This document shows, in pieces, positions 1-11,740 of a stretch of 57,982 bases of DNA. The position numbers and the translations under genes are program-made. Under the pieces are notes generated by a model. The model was not told the origin of the DNA. It saw only the letters and a program-made list of their open reading frames with translations, and made no database searches. The stretch comes from an uncultured Planctomycetota bacterium (GTDB lineage: Bacteria > Planctomycetota > UBA1135 > GCA-002686595): the NCBI GenBank assembly GCA_903928115.1, contig CAIYPP010000147.1:1-57982 (forward strand), read 5' to 3'. The first letter of the stretch is position 1. Every line of letters starts with the position of its first letter.

Positions 1-316
1 ACAGGAGCTTGCTCGGGATCAGGCGCAGCACGGCCGACAGGCGCCCGCGCTGGCGGAACACGCTGGCGCGGAAGCGGTTGCCCGAGGGATGCGCGATGCC
101 GAAGTCGGTCGTGCCGACGTGCTCGATCTCGGCCCATTGCTTGTCGTTGCACAGCTGCCGCGCGAGCACCGCGACCGCCGCGTCGTCGAGCGTCTCCGCG
201 CCCGGCAGCGAGACGAGATCCCCGTGAATGCGCACCACGGGCGGGCGCCCGGGGTTCAAGTGCAGGTCCGAGCCGCCGCGCTCGATCACCGCCGTCAGAA
301 GGTCCATCGCTTGCAC
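1..316 (-). CDS. pilT: Type IV pilus retraction ATPase PilT, N-terminal part (cut by window edge)
   Basis: This is the first ~105 residues of a PilT-type ATPase, which depolymerises type IV pili at the inner membrane. The translated start contains the PilT-typical N-terminal segment SDLHLNPGRPPVVRIHGDL, followed by residues matching the N-terminal domain (FRASVFRQRG). I chose the GTG at 316 because an AAGGAG box lies 6 nt upstream. An in-frame ATG at 307 has poorer spacing. It follows the PilB-like gene after 20 nt on the same strand, so the two are probably co-transcribed. The Walker A and B motifs lie outside the window. The family call rests on the N-terminal signature and the pilB neighbour. 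Confidence 0.8.
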   Translation of the reverse strand, partial: MQAMDLLTAVIERGGSDLHLNPGRPPVVRIHGDLVSLPGAETLDDAAVAVLARQLCNDKQWAEIEHVGTTDFGIAHPSGNRFRASVFRQRGRLSAVLRLIPSKLL

Positions 317-336
317 GTCGCTCTCCTTGGGGCGCC

Positions 337-1995
337 CTAGCGGCGCTCGTCGCCCACGCGCGTCACGCGCAGGATCTCCGTGCCCGTGGTCGAACCCGCG
401 AGCACCTTGCGCGCGCCGTCCGAAACGAGGGGCTTGAGCTTGCGCGAGGCGAGCGCCGCCGAGCGCACGTCCTCGAGGCTCGCGCCGCGGAACGTCAGGT
501 CGCGCAAGACGTCGTCCATCTCCATGAGCTCGAAGATGCCGATGCGCCCGCGATAGCCGCCGCCCTCGCACTCGCGGCAGCCCTTCGCCGCACGCAGGGT
601 ACGGCCCTTGTAGAGTGCCGGGTCGAGCCCGAGCGCGCGCAGCTCCGCCTCGCTCGGCGCGTACTCCGTCGAGCACTTGCAGAGCTTGCGCACGAGCCGC
701 TGCGCCATCACCGCCTGCACCGCCGCCGACACGAGGAACGGCTTGACGCCCATGTCGATCAAGCGCGTGAGCGCGCTCGGCGCGTCGTTGGTGTGCAAGG
801 TCGAGAACACGAGGTGGCCCGTCAGCGAGGCTTGGATCGCGATCTCCGCGGTCTCCAAGTCGCGGATTTCGCCGACGAGGATGATGTTGGGCGCGGCGCG
901 CAGCATCGCCTTGAGCACGCGGGCGAACGACAGCCCGATGCGCGGCGTGACCTGCACCTGATTGATGCCCTTGATGTGGTACTCGACCGGGTCCTCGGCC
1001 GTGATGATCTTCACGTCGGGCCGGTTGAGCTCGCCGAGCGCGGCGTAGAGCGTCGTCGTCTTGCCCGAGCCCGTCGGCCCGGTGACGAGCACGATGCCGT
1101 TGGGGCGCGCGATGACGCGCTTGAACCACTTGTAGTCGTCCTCGGCGAAGCCGAGCTCCTTGAGCCCGATCAAGTTGGCCGAACGGTCGAGCAAGCGCAT
1201 GACGACGCTCTCGCCGTGGTTCGTCGGCAGGATCGAGCAGCGCACGTCGACGCTTCGTCCCTTGAGGTCGAGGCCGATGCGTCCGTCCTGCGGCTTGCGC
1301 TTCTCGGCGATGTCCATCGCCGCCATGATCTTCAGGCGACTGATGAGCGGGCTCGAGAGGTGCGGCGGGTGCTCGGCGACCACGCGCAGCACGCCGTCGA
1401 TGCGGTAGCGCACGCGCAGCGCCGTCGTGGTCGGCTCGACGTGGATGTCCGACGCGCGCATGTTGAGCGCGTCTTGGAACATGCGCGAGACGAGCCGGAT
1501 GATCGGCGCGTCGTCGCCCTCGTCCCCTTGTCCGGGCTCGGCGCCCATCGAGCGCGCGACGCTCTCCTCCGGCGCGGCGCCGTAGTACTGCTCGAGCGCA
1601 CGGCGCAGGGCGCCGGGGGCTGCCATGGCGCACGCGACCTCGCAGCCGAGCTGGAACTGCAGCTGGTCGACCACGATGCGCTTGAGCGGGTCGTCGATGG
1701 CGACGATCAGCTTGCCGCCCTTGTCGAGCACCGGCAGGATGCCCTGCGCGACCGCGAACTCCGCGGGGATGCGCGCGAGCACTTCGGGCGCGATCTTGCC
1801 CTTGGTCGGGTCGACGAAGGGCAGGTTGTGGGCCTTGCCGAGGGCGCGGGCGACCGCGCTCTCGTCGGCGAAGCCCATGCGAACGATGACCTCGCCCAAG
1901 GCCTGACCGCCGCGCGCGGCGACCTGCGCCTCGCGCAGCTGCTCGCCCGTCAGCGCGCCTGCGGCGACGAGCAATTCCCCGAGATCCTGAGCCAT
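337..1995 (-). CDS. pilB: Type IV pilus assembly / type II secretion ATPase (PilB/GspE family)
   Basis: This hexameric cytoplasmic ATPase would power pilus extension or type II secretion. It has 552 aa, the usual length. An N-terminal MshEN-like region (MAQDLGELLVAAGALT) precedes the ATPase core with Walker A GPTGSGKTTT (Lys at residue 312), an Asp-box-like RVRYRIDG, Walker B ILVGEIRD and the His-box STLHTND. Paired cysteines CKC and CREC about 40 residues apart form the tetracysteine zinc site typical of PilB/GspE. I start at the Met beginning MAQDL, because an upstream in-frame Met would add 25 non-homologous residues. The pilT gene follows at once, which favours PilB over GspE. Confidence 0.88.
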   Translation of the reverse strand: MAQDLGELLVAAGALTGEQLREAQVAARGGQALGEVIVRMGFADESAVARALGKAHNLPFVDPTKGKIAPEVLARIPAEFAVAQGILPVLDKGGKLIVAIDDPLKRIVVDQLQFQLGCEVACAMAAPGALRRALEQYYGAAPEESVARSMGAEPGQGDEGDDAPIIRLVSRMFQDALNMRASDIHVEPTTTALRVRYRIDGVLRVVAEHPPHLSSPLISRLKIMAAMDIAEKRKPQDGRIGLDLKGRSVDVRCSILPTNHGESVVMRLLDRSANLIGLKELGFAEDDYKWFKRVIARPNGIVLVTGPTGSGKTTTLYAALGELNRPDVKIITAEDPVEYHIKGINQVQVTPRIGLSFARVLKAMLRAAPNIILVGEIRDLETAEIAIQASLTGHLVFSTLHTNDAPSALTRLIDMGVKPFLVSAAVQAVMAQRLVRKLCKCSTEYAPSEAELRALGLDPALYKGRTLRAAKGCRECEGGGYRGRIGIFELMEMDDVLRDLTFRGASLEDVRSAALASRKLKPLVSDGARKVLAGSTTGTEILRVTRVGDERR

Positions 1996-2145
1996 GGGCG
2001 GCGGGAGTCTAGTCGTTCCCGCACACTTCGGGGACAGGGCGCCCTGCGATTCCTGTGCGATCTCGAACATGCAGCGCGGCCCGCCCCCCGCGCTCGGGAG
2101 ACGGGCCGCGCTTGGTCCGTTGCTGCGAGTGCGGGATCCGCGCTC

Positions 2146-3450
2146 TCAGCCACCCTTGCCGCCGCCCACGGGCTGCGGCAGCGGCTGCGGCGCCGGCGGC
2201 GGGGTGCCCGCGACGCCCGGACGGCAGACGCCCGAGAACAGAACCGGAATCTCCGGCTTCTGCGGGTGGCCGGTCTTGATCATCATGCGGCCCTGGAACG
2301 AGCCGTCGACGGTGTCGGGCAGGCCGTTGAGCGTCAGCTCGACCGTGGCCGACTTCTTGTCGTCGCTGAGCTTGACCGAGTGGCTGAAGCTCGCGGCGTG
2401 CGGGAACTCGGGCTTCTGGTCGCTCGGGCCGACGAGGCGGATGTCGAGCGCGTCGGCGAAGGTGAAGTTCGGGTCGAAGACCGAGATCTTCAGCGTGCGC
2501 GGCACGACTTGGCCGGGGCGGACGAGGCCGAAGGAGAGGTACTGGGGCTCGAACGAGATCAGGCCTTGGACCTTGGCCGTGACCATCACGGTCGCGCCGT
2601 AGGTCGTGGCGGTCGTGTGGCCGTGGCCATCGTCCGCCGAGTGTCCGGCGATCGGCTCGTCGCTCTTGAGCTGGATCGGGTAGCCCGTGTTGCCCTCGCG
2701 CGCGCCCGGTCCGAGCGTGACGGTGACTTCCCAGACGCTCGCCTTGCCAGCGGCGTCGGGTTCCTTGGGCGCCATCGAGATCTTCATGCCGTCCGGCAGG
2801 GGGCGCTGCTCCATCGAGAGCAGGAAGTTGCCCGCCTTCTTGCCGGCGACGGTGAACTTGCGCTCGACGGTGCCGGCGGTCGAGAGCGTGCCGAGGTCGA
2901 CCTGCGGCGGGGTGATCTGGAAGTAGGTGTCGACGCGCGCGGCGAGGCCGAGGGTCACGACCTGACGCGGATCGTTGCAGGTCACGTTGACCTTGCTCGA
3001 CGCCTGCTGGTGCTTGCCCTGCGTGTTCAGCTCGGCGAGCAGCTCGATCTGCGCGCCCTTCGGCAGCGGATCGCCAAACTTGTAGACCTCGAGCGTGCCG
3101 TCTTCCTTGCGGACTTCGAGCTTGGCGACCGTGCAACCGCAGGTCGGCTTGGCACTCTGGATCACGAGGGGCTCGGTGCCCGCGCTGCGCATCTTGAAGA
3201 CGTGGCTGAGCTTCTCGCCCTCGATCGCCGCGCCGAAGTCGTGGTCCATCGCGTCCACTTCGAGGCGCGCGGCCTGATTCGGCGTGGGCTTCTGGTCGCC
3301 ACCGCCTTCTTGCGGGCGCGGCGGAACCGGAGACGGCAGCGGGGTCGGCGTCGGGGTCGGCGTCGGCGGGGTCTGAACTTGGAGGGCGAACGCGCTCGCG
3401 GAGCAGAGCGCCGCGGCGAGGATCGAGGCGGAGAGGCGGGACAGGGTCAT
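2146..3450 (-). CDS. Secreted DUF1573-domain protein
   Basis: A 434-aa exported protein. A signal peptide (ILAAALCSASAFA, about residues 10-22) is followed by a Pro/Thr-rich linker with PT repeats. Next comes the DUF1573 signature: DFG near residue 72, SAGTEPL, then KPTCGCTV with the conserved Cys pair. The rest is predicted Ig-like beta-strand. DUF1573 proteins are abundant in Planctomycetota and Bacteroidota and have no settled function. They resemble ASPM-SPD-2-Hydin immunoglobulin-like folds. It lies 150 nt upstream of pilB on the same strand, so coupling with pilus genes is possible but unproven. The divergent region at 3451-3674 probably holds its promoter. Confidence 0.8.
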   Translation of the reverse strand: MTLSRLSASILAAALCSASAFALQVQTPPTPTPTPTPLPSPVPPRPQEGGGDQKPTPNQAARLEVDAMDHDFGAAIEGEKLSHVFKMRSAGTEPLVIQSAKPTCGCTVAKLEVRKEDGTLEVYKFGDPLPKGAQIELLAELNTQGKHQQASSKVNVTCNDPRQVVTLGLAARVDTYFQITPPQVDLGTLSTAGTVERKFTVAGKKAGNFLLSMEQRPLPDGMKISMAPKEPDAAGKASVWEVTVTLGPGAREGNTGYPIQLKSDEPIAGHSADDGHGHTTATTYGATVMVTAKVQGLISFEPQYLSFGLVRPGQVVPRTLKISVFDPNFTFADALDIRLVGPSDQKPEFPHAASFSHSVKLSDDKKSATVELTLNGLPDTVDGSFQGRMMIKTGHPQKPEIPVLFSGVCRPGVAGTPPPAPQPLPQPVGGGKGG

Positions 3451-3674
3451 GTGCGATCGTTTCCGGTTGGTTTCGGGACGGGTCGGGATCGTACCCCGCG
3501 GAGCCCGCTGGGATCGACGGCCGGGTTTCGACTGCCCGGGGTCGGAGGCTCAAGGCGGTCGGTCGGGGCCTTCCCACTTCGGGCAAGCCCCCGACGCAGA
3601 ACGCTTACGGGGGCCGAGCCCCCGCTGATAGCGCGGAGTGGCAAAGTTCCGTCCGAAGCCGCTAGGCTCCCCCC

Positions 3675-4256
3675 ATGGCCGAATCTCCCCGGCACCTGCT
3701 CCTCGCCCTCGGCCTGGGGCTGGCCCCCCTCGCCGCCTGCCGCTGCCCCGACCCCGCGCGGCTGGTCGGTGCCCGCCGCGACACCCCCCAGGCCACCGTC
3801 GAGGCCTTCCAGAGCTACCTCTCCGCCGACCTCTACGAGCAGGAGTACGGCTGCCTCTCGACCGGCTTCCGGCGCCGCGAGTCGCTCTCCCTCTTCACCT
3901 ACTCGGTGTTCCGCGACCGTCAGCCGTGGTACGGCCTGATCTCCAACGCGAGCGTGACGCGCGAACGCTCGCTCGGACCCGCGGCCCACGAGGTCGAGCT
4001 CACCATCCTCGGAAAAACGCTGCGCGTGCGCCTCGTCCGCGAGGAGTTCTTCCGCGTCCACCTGCGGGATGGCTACGCCGACGGGCGCGCAGACATGGAA
4101 AAAATGGTGCGCATCGAAGCGCGACCCAACGGGGACGAAGAGTGGGTGCTCAGACTGCCCCGCGAAGCGTCCGAAACGAGCGTCACAGACCTCCGATCGG
4201 CCACGCTCGAGCGACTGTGGCTGATCGACGGGGTCGAGCTCGTCGAGTCCCCGTAG
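3675..4256 (+). CDS. Hypothetical lipoprotein
   Basis: A 193-aa protein of unknown function. The N-terminus has a hydrophobic stretch (LLLALGLGLAPLAAC) ending in a lipobox LAAC with Cys22, so it is probably a lipid-anchored envelope protein. The mature part begins with a segment resembling a short helical and then beta NTF2-like or DUF4878-type fold (TPQATVEAFQSYLSADLYEQEYGCLS). That resemblance is by eye and weak. It ends 33 nt before the ppdK start on the same strand and could share a transcript, although no functional link is evident. Confidence 0.6.
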   Translation: MAESPRHLLLALGLGLAPLAACRCPDPARLVGARRDTPQATVEAFQSYLSADLYEQEYGCLSTGFRRRESLSLFTYSVFRDRQPWYGLISNASVTRERSLGPAAHEVELTILGKTLRVRLVREEFFRVHLRDGYADGRADMEKMVRIEARPNGDEEWVLRLPREASETSVTDLRSATLERLWLIDGVELVESP

Positions 4257-4289
4257 AGCGCGGCCCTCCCACCGTGGGTCGCAACCGCC

Positions 4290-7073
<2,784 letters not shown>

Positions 7074-7084
7074 ATCGAGCCCGA

Positions 7085-7127
7085 GAAAAAAACGGCCCGG
7101 ATCGCGACCTGTGCGCGGTCCGGGCCG
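7085..7127 (-). terminator. Rho-independent terminator of the M28 peptidase gene
   Basis: Read on the minus strand, a 9-bp GC stem (CGGCCCGGA paired with TCCGGGCCG) with a further internal CGCG/CGCG pairing is followed directly by TTTTTTT. It lies 26 nt past the stop of the peptidase gene. The plus-strand reading lacks a T-tract, although the hairpin may also slow transcription from ppdK. Confidence 0.85.
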
Positions 7128-7152
7128 AGTCGTCGAGGTCGCGTCGCTCGCG

Positions 7153-8649
7153 CTAGAGGTCGAGCTTGTCCGCCTGGAGGCCGTCGACCATGCGCAGCAC
7201 CGTGCGGGCCACGCGGCGGATCTTGTCGTAGTCGATCTTGTCGGGATCGTCGGTGGGCTTGTGGTAGTCCTCGTGCACGTCGGAGAAGAGGAACGCCACC
7301 GGGATCTTCAGGTTCTTCGCGAAGTTCGCGTGGTCGGAGCGGCCCCAGTACGCGTCGCACGAGCCGAGCTCGGGGAAGCCCTCGAGCGGCGCCATCTGCT
7401 CGGCGAGCCGCACGAGCCCGTTGTACTCCGCGCGCTTGGAGGTCGGCGTGATGAGGAGCTTGTCCGGCGCGTTGCGACCGATCATGTCGATGTTCAGGTT
7501 GCACAGGGGCTTGGCGTTGTCCGGCAGCCACGGGTTCTGCGTCCACGCCTGCGAACCCCACAGTCCCTTTTCTTCGCCCGAGACCCACAGGAGCATCACC
7601 GAGCGCCGCAGCGGAGCGCGCGTGACCAGCGCCTCGGCGAGCGCGAGCAGGCCCGTCGTCCCCGAACCGTTGTCGTCCGCGCCGTTGTAGATTTGTCCGT
7701 CGCGCGTGCTGGTGCCGACGTGGTCGTAGTGCGCCGAGATCAAGATCACCTCGTCCTTGAGCTTCGGATCGCTGCCCGGAATCCAGCCGCACACGTTCTC
7801 GGCCATCACGCGCCCACCGTCGCCCAAGTACGCGCGACGGTGCGTCGCACGCAGCACGGTCTCCGGCCCCGGCTTGGGTAGTTCCGAGTCCTTGCCCGCA
7901 GCCTTGCTCCACGCGCGGCCGAGCGTGGCGCGCGACACGTACAGCACGGGCAGTTGCGGCTTCACATTGCCGCTCGCGTCGGTGCGCGGCCAGCTCACGT
8001 CGCCGCGTCGCATCGAGGCCACCTGTCCGTCGAAACGCTCGGCGTAGGGCTTCTTCGAGTACTTTTCGGCCGGCGTGAGCAGGAGACCGAGCGCACCGCG
8101 CTCGAGCAGGTCCGTCTCGACGTCGCCGAAGAGCTTGCCTTCGTCGAGTGCGAGCACCCACTTGCCCGCGACGTCGAGCTTGCCGATCGCGCGCTTGTCG
8201 CACTCGCCGCCGAAGATCACGTCGCCTTCGAGCTGCAGGTCGCGCGGCGTGCCCGGCGAGAACCAATAGTCGCCCGCGAAGACGCACTCGAGCTCCGTCT
8301 CGCCCGCGCGCAGGCGCAGCCACGTGTCCGCCTCGCGCAAGCGCGGCGAGACCAGCGGATACTCGTAGAAGTAGCCCGTGGGCGCACCCGGCGCGATCCC
8401 GAGGCGCTCGAGGCGCGAGCGGATGAAGCGCGCGGCGACGCGCTGGCCCGGGCTGACGGTGTCACGGCCGCCGAGCTCGTCGCTCGCGAGGAAGAAGATG
8501 TCGGCCTTGATCTCGTCCGCCGAGATCGTCTCCAAAGCCGCCTCCAAGGTGCCGCGCGTCGGCGCCGGCTCCCCCGCTCCGCCGCTGGCGCGCGCGCCGA
8601 CGACGAGACCGCCACACGCAAGGAGCACCGCCGCAATCAACTGTCGCAT
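7153..8649 (-). CDS. Secreted M28-family zinc aminopeptidase with PA domain
   Basis: A 498-aa exported metallopeptidase. The chosen start (MRQLIAAVLLACGG) gives a normal signal peptide. A longer upstream in-frame reading would bury it. A protease-associated insert lies in the middle (roughly residues 110-270). The catalytic domain keeps the co-catalytic zinc ligands of family M28: SAHYDHVG, GADDNGSGT, the Glu pair in SGEEKGLWGS, NIDMIGR and the C-terminal His in SDHANF. It probably removes N-terminal residues from peptides in the periplasm or outside the cell. A convincing terminator follows on its own strand. Confidence 0.9.
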   Translation of the reverse strand: MRQLIAAVLLACGGLVVGARASGGAGEPAPTRGTLEAALETISADEIKADIFFLASDELGGRDTVSPGQRVAARFIRSRLERLGIAPGAPTGYFYEYPLVSPRLREADTWLRLRAGETELECVFAGDYWFSPGTPRDLQLEGDVIFGGECDKRAIGKLDVAGKWVLALDEGKLFGDVETDLLERGALGLLLTPAEKYSKKPYAERFDGQVASMRRGDVSWPRTDASGNVKPQLPVLYVSRATLGRAWSKAAGKDSELPKPGPETVLRATHRRAYLGDGGRVMAENVCGWIPGSDPKLKDEVILISAHYDHVGTSTRDGQIYNGADDNGSGTTGLLALAEALVTRAPLRRSVMLLWVSGEEKGLWGSQAWTQNPWLPDNAKPLCNLNIDMIGRNAPDKLLITPTSKRAEYNGLVRLAEQMAPLEGFPELGSCDAYWGRSDHANFAKNLKIPVAFLFSDVHEDYHKPTDDPDKIDYDKIRRVARTVLRMVDGLQADKLDL

Positions 8650-8795
8650 CGTGGTTGGGAGCGCGGGAATCTGAGGCACGATCGCACGGCCCGCGCGGCG
8701 CACATCCTAGCGGCCGAGCGCCCCGCGCCGCGCTCCTTGCACGACTCTTGCGCCGGGCACACCCGCGAGCGCTCGCGGCACGGCCTAGGAACGAC

Positions 8796-8824
8796 GCGGG
8801 GACCGCGCCTCGCGCAGTCCCCGC
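8796..8824 (-). terminator. Terminator-like hairpin after the GGDEF-like gene
   Basis: An 8-bp stem, GCGGGGAC paired with GTCCCCGC around a 13-nt loop, lies 34 nt past the stop of the gene at 8858. It has no real T-tract on either strand. A separate perfect 16-nt palindrome (CCGCGAGCGCTCGCGG) occurs at 8763-8778. Confidence 0.45.
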
Positions 8825-8857
8825 TCCTGTGTCGGCTCGAAGCCGCGCGCTCAAAGC

Positions 8858-9784
8858 TCAGGCGCTGGTGACGACCCCGCCCGACTTCTGGGCCTCGAGG
8901 AACGCCGAGCGCGCCCGCGCGAAGAGATCCTCGCGCCGCGCGACCTTGGGGTGCGGCATCGACGAGATGCCGACCGCGATCGAGAGCGGGTCGCCGACCA
9001 AGTCGCACAGGCCCTGCGTGCGCGCCGCGTCCTGCACGCGCTTCGCCATGATCTGCGCGCCATCGGGGCCCGTCGAGGGCAGGAAGAACAGGAAGCTCGA
9101 CACGTCGAAGCGACCGAGGATGTCCGTGTCGCGCGAGGCCGAGAGGAAGATGCCCGCGAGCTGGCGCAGCACCTTCTGCGAGCACTCGCCCTCGAAGCCG
9201 AGCATCACGCACGACAGCGGCGTTCCGAAGCGCTGCGCACGCTTGAACTCCTCGTCGAGCTTGTAGTTCAAGAAGGCGTAGTTGAAGAGGTTCGTCTCGG
9301 GGTCGACGAGCGCGCTCACCACGCTCTGATCCACCGCGCCGCTCAGATCCTTGAGCAGGGCATCGGGGACGTTCGTCGCCTTCTCGGCGCCGCGCGCGGT
9401 CTGCGGCAGCGCCGGACGCTCGCGCTCGGTCGCGGCGAGCAGCTTGCGCAGATCCGCGGCGGAGACGGGTCGCTGCAGCACGCCGGTCGCACCGCAGAAG
9501 TGCGCGATGCCCTCGGCCACGCGGTTGTCCTTGTCGACCACGACGTACGTGCGGCAGCGCGTCTTGCCGACGAGCGTGCGGCAGACCTCGTACACGTTGG
9601 CGCTCGCCAAGTGACCGTCGAGCAAGAGCACGTCGCCGGCGACCGGCGGCTTCGCGAGCAGCTCGCCGTGCTGCTTCACCCAGGCGAACTCGAAGCCCGG
9701 AAGCCCGCTCGCCGCCGCCTTGATCGACGCCGAGAGAGATTCATCGCCCGAAACCAGCCGCACTGTACGCAGTCCGTCGCCCAT
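8858..9784 (-). CDS. Receiver-like / degenerate GGDEF-domain protein
   Basis: A 308-aa cytoplasmic signalling protein with no membrane segment. Residues 1-120 look like a response-regulator receiver domain, with a possible phosphoacceptor Asp56 in VLLLDGH and RPVS in place of the usual KP. From residue 161 it follows the diguanylate cyclase layout (DPETNLFNYAFLNYKLDEEFKR..). However, the active-site GGDEF element is replaced by GRFDVSSF at about 224-231, so c-di-GMP synthesis is not expected. The start is the Met of MGDGLRT, because the upstream in-frame extension is low-complexity. It lies 105 nt downstream of yebC. Its role is unknown. It could be a sensor or scaffold. Confidence 0.7.
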   Translation of the reverse strand: MGDGLRTVRLVSGDESLSASIKAAASGLPGFEFAWVKQHGELLAKPPVAGDVLLLDGHLASANVYEVCRTLVGKTRCRTYVVVDKDNRVAEGIAHFCGATGVLQRPVSAADLRKLLAATERERPALPQTARGAEKATNVPDALLKDLSGAVDQSVVSALVDPETNLFNYAFLNYKLDEEFKRAQRFGTPLSCVMLGFEGECSQKVLRQLAGIFLSASRDTDILGRFDVSSFLFFLPSTGPDGAQIMAKRVQDAARTQGLCDLVGDPLSIAVGISSMPHPKVARREDLFARARSAFLEAQKSGGVVTSA

Positions 9785-9889
9785 GAGAACTCCTTCGCGC
9801 GCAACCTTAGCGAGCGCGGGTGGCGACTTGAAGCACCGCCCACCCCCCGCGTCCATTCGAGCGCCCGGGACGGGTCGCACTCGGGAAAA

Positions 9890-10636
9890 TCATTCCGCCA
9901 TCCACTCGGCGGGCATGTCGTAGTTCGCGTAGACGTTTTGCACGTCGTCGTTGTCCTCGAGCGTCTCGATCAGCTTGAGGATCTTGCGGGCGTCCTCGCG
10001 GTCGGCCACCGGGATGCGGTTTTGGGGCACGTAGGCGAGCTCCGCCGAGAGCAGCTTGGCATCGGAGAGCTTGTCCACCGCGGCCTTGAGCGCGGGGAAA
10101 GCCGTCGCGGCGCCGTAGAGCACCACCGTCTCACCCTCGAACTCGACGTCGTCCGCCCCGAGCTCGAGCGCGACCTCGGTCCACTGGTCCTCGCTGCGCG
10201 CGCCCTTGTCGAGCGCGATCACCGCGCGGAAGTTGAACATGAACGCGACCGAGCCGGGGGCGCCCATGTTGCCGCCGACCTTGTCGAACATGTGCTTCAC
10301 GTCCGGCGACGTGCGGTGACGGTTGTCGGTGAGGCACGCCACCATCAACGCCACGCCGCCCGGCGCGTAGCCTTCGTAGATCACTTCCTCGAAGGCGTCG
10401 GAGTCCTTCGAGCCCGAGCCGCGCTGGATCGCGCGCTCGATCGTGTCCTTGGGAACATTGGCGGCCTTGGCCTTGTCGACCGCGTAGCGCAGCTTGAGGT
10501 TCGCGTCCGGATCGGGCCCGCCCTGCCGCGCCGCGGAGATGATGGCGCGCGCGAGCTTCGAGAAGACCTTGCCACGCTTGGCGTCGACCGCGCCCTTGCG
10601 GCGCGCGATGTTCGCGGAATGACTGTGTCCTGCCAT
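9890..10636 (-). CDS. yebC: YebC/PmpR-family protein (transcription regulator or translation factor)
   Basis: A 248-aa protein, the family's usual size. It opens with the invariant MAGHSHSANIARRKGAVDAKR stretch, continues with KVFSKLARAI and DNRHRT, and has the three-domain layout of YebC. Members have been described as DNA-binding regulators (PmpR, YebC) and, for some homologues, as helping ribosomes through proline-rich stretches. The sequence alone does not tell which applies. The neighbouring S9 and L13 genes on the same strand would suit a translation role. It lies 148 nt downstream of rpsI. Confidence 0.93.
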   Translation of the reverse strand: MAGHSHSANIARRKGAVDAKRGKVFSKLARAIISAARQGGPDPDANLKLRYAVDKAKAANVPKDTIERAIQRGSGSKDSDAFEEVIYEGYAPGGVALMVACLTDNRHRTSPDVKHMFDKVGGNMGAPGSVAFMFNFRAVIALDKGARSEDQWTEVALELGADDVEFEGETVVLYGAATAFPALKAAVDKLSDAKLLSAELAYVPQNRIPVADREDARKILKLIETLEDNDDVQNVYANYDMPAEWMAE

Positions 10637-10784
10637 GGGTCGGGAGTTCGCTGGTGTCGGACGGGCACCCGCGAGCGAGTGCCTTGGAAGCGACGCCGCG
10701 CGACGCTTTCGGGCGCCGCGCGGTGTCTTCGGAGATCGTTCGCGTCGCGGGCCTCGCGGCCGCGCGCGCAGAGCCCGAGGGCTC

Positions 10785-11177
10785 TCAGCGCTTCGAGAAC
10801 TGGAAGCCGCGACGTGCGCCGCGACGGCCGTACTTCTTGCGCTCCTTCATGCGCGAGTCACGCGTGAGGTGACCGCCGCTGCGCAGGCCGCCGTCGAGCG
10901 ACGGGTTGACGGTCTTGAGCGCGCGCGCGAGGCCGAGGCGGACCGCGTCGGCCTGACCGATCAGACCACCGCCGTCGACCGTGGCGAACACGTCGTACTG
11001 CGCGCCTTCGAGCAGCTTGAGCGGCGAGAGCGCGCGCATCCGGTGCTCGAGGACCGGGAAGAAGTTTTCGAGCGGACGGCCGTTGATGAAGAACGCGCCG
11101 GCGCCGGGCTGGATGCGGACGCGCGCGGTCGAGGTCTTGCGACGGCCGAGGCCCCAGATGTAGTTCGTCTTGGTCAT
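10785..11177 (-). CDS. rpsI: 30S ribosomal protein S9
   Basis: A 130-aa small-subunit protein. It has the family N-terminus GLGRRKTSTARVRIQPG, the DVFATVDGGG and GQADAVRLG blocks, and the C-terminal tail RGARRGFQFSKR, which reaches the ribosomal P-site. The C-terminus ends KR as is universal in bacteria. It lies 26 nt downstream of rplM, the classic rplM-rpsI operon. A perfect 7-bp hairpin with a 2-nt loop (AGAGCCC/GGGCTCT) sits right at the stop (10770-10785). Confidence 0.98.
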   Translation of the reverse strand: MTKTNYIWGLGRRKTSTARVRIQPGAGAFFINGRPLENFFPVLEHRMRALSPLKLLEGAQYDVFATVDGGGLIGQADAVRLGLARALKTVNPSLDGGLRSGGHLTRDSRMKERKKYGRRGARRGFQFSKR

Positions 11178-11203
11178 GGGTCGGATGTGCTCGTGCTAGG
11201 GGG

Positions 11204-11662
11204 CTACTTCGACTTCGCGGTCGTGGTCTTGCGCCGGGTCACGGCCTTGGCCGGGTTCTGCGCGGTGTGCGGATGCTCGGTGCCCGGGTAGACCTTGAGG
11301 CGGCGCAGCATGTCGTGGCCCAGACGCGTCTTGGGCAGCATGCGGCGCACGGCGAGCGACACGATGTCCTCGGCGCGCTGCACGCGAACATCGGAGATGT
11401 TCACGCGCTTCAGGCCGCCGGCGTACTTCGTGTAGTGCTGGTACTCCTTGGTCTCGCCCTTGTTCCCCGTGAACTTCGCCTTGGCGGCGTTGATCACGAC
11501 GACGTGCGCGCCCGTGAGCTGGTCGGGCGTGTAGGAGGGACGATCCTTGCCCATCAGGTGCATCGCGATCTGGCTCGCCATGCGACCGAGAGTGTGCTCG
11601 GAGGCGTCGTACAGGATCCAACGCTCCTGGGCGTCGGCGGAGCGAACGTGGGTCGACTTCAT
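11204..11662 (-). CDS. rplM: 50S ribosomal protein L13
   Basis: A 152-aa large-subunit protein. It shows RWILYDASEHTLGRMASQIA, GAHVVVINAAK, the NKGETKEYQHYTKYAGGLK block and MLPKTRLGHDMLRRLKVYPG, all standard for L13. It is the first gene of the rplM-rpsI operon. The 78-nt space before the next gene (11663-11740) must hold the promoter and any L13 autoregulatory leader. I could not assign one by eye. Confidence 0.98.
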   Translation of the reverse strand: MKSTHVRSADAQERWILYDASEHTLGRMASQIAMHLMGKDRPSYTPDQLTGAHVVVINAAKAKFTGNKGETKEYQHYTKYAGGLKRVNISDVRVQRAEDIVSLAVRRMLPKTRLGHDMLRRLKVYPGTEHPHTAQNPAKAVTRRKTTTAKSK

Positions 11663-11740
11663 CGGAGTGGTTTCGGCGCTCGCGGAGCGGGTCTCGGGCT
11701 CCTAAGCGGGCGAAGAGAGTAGCGAGACCGCCCCCGCGCA

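Noticed and set aside
793..3939. A 1048-codon open frame on the plus strand across pilB and the DUF1573 gene.
   Set aside because: It is Arg/Asp/Ala-rich with no family motifs and runs antisense to two clearly recognised genes. Long spurious frames are expected at this GC content. Many similar antisense frames were left out for the same reason.
11663..11740. An L13 autoregulatory leader before rplM.
   Set aside because: No clear leader structure could be drawn in the 78 nt, so none is reported.
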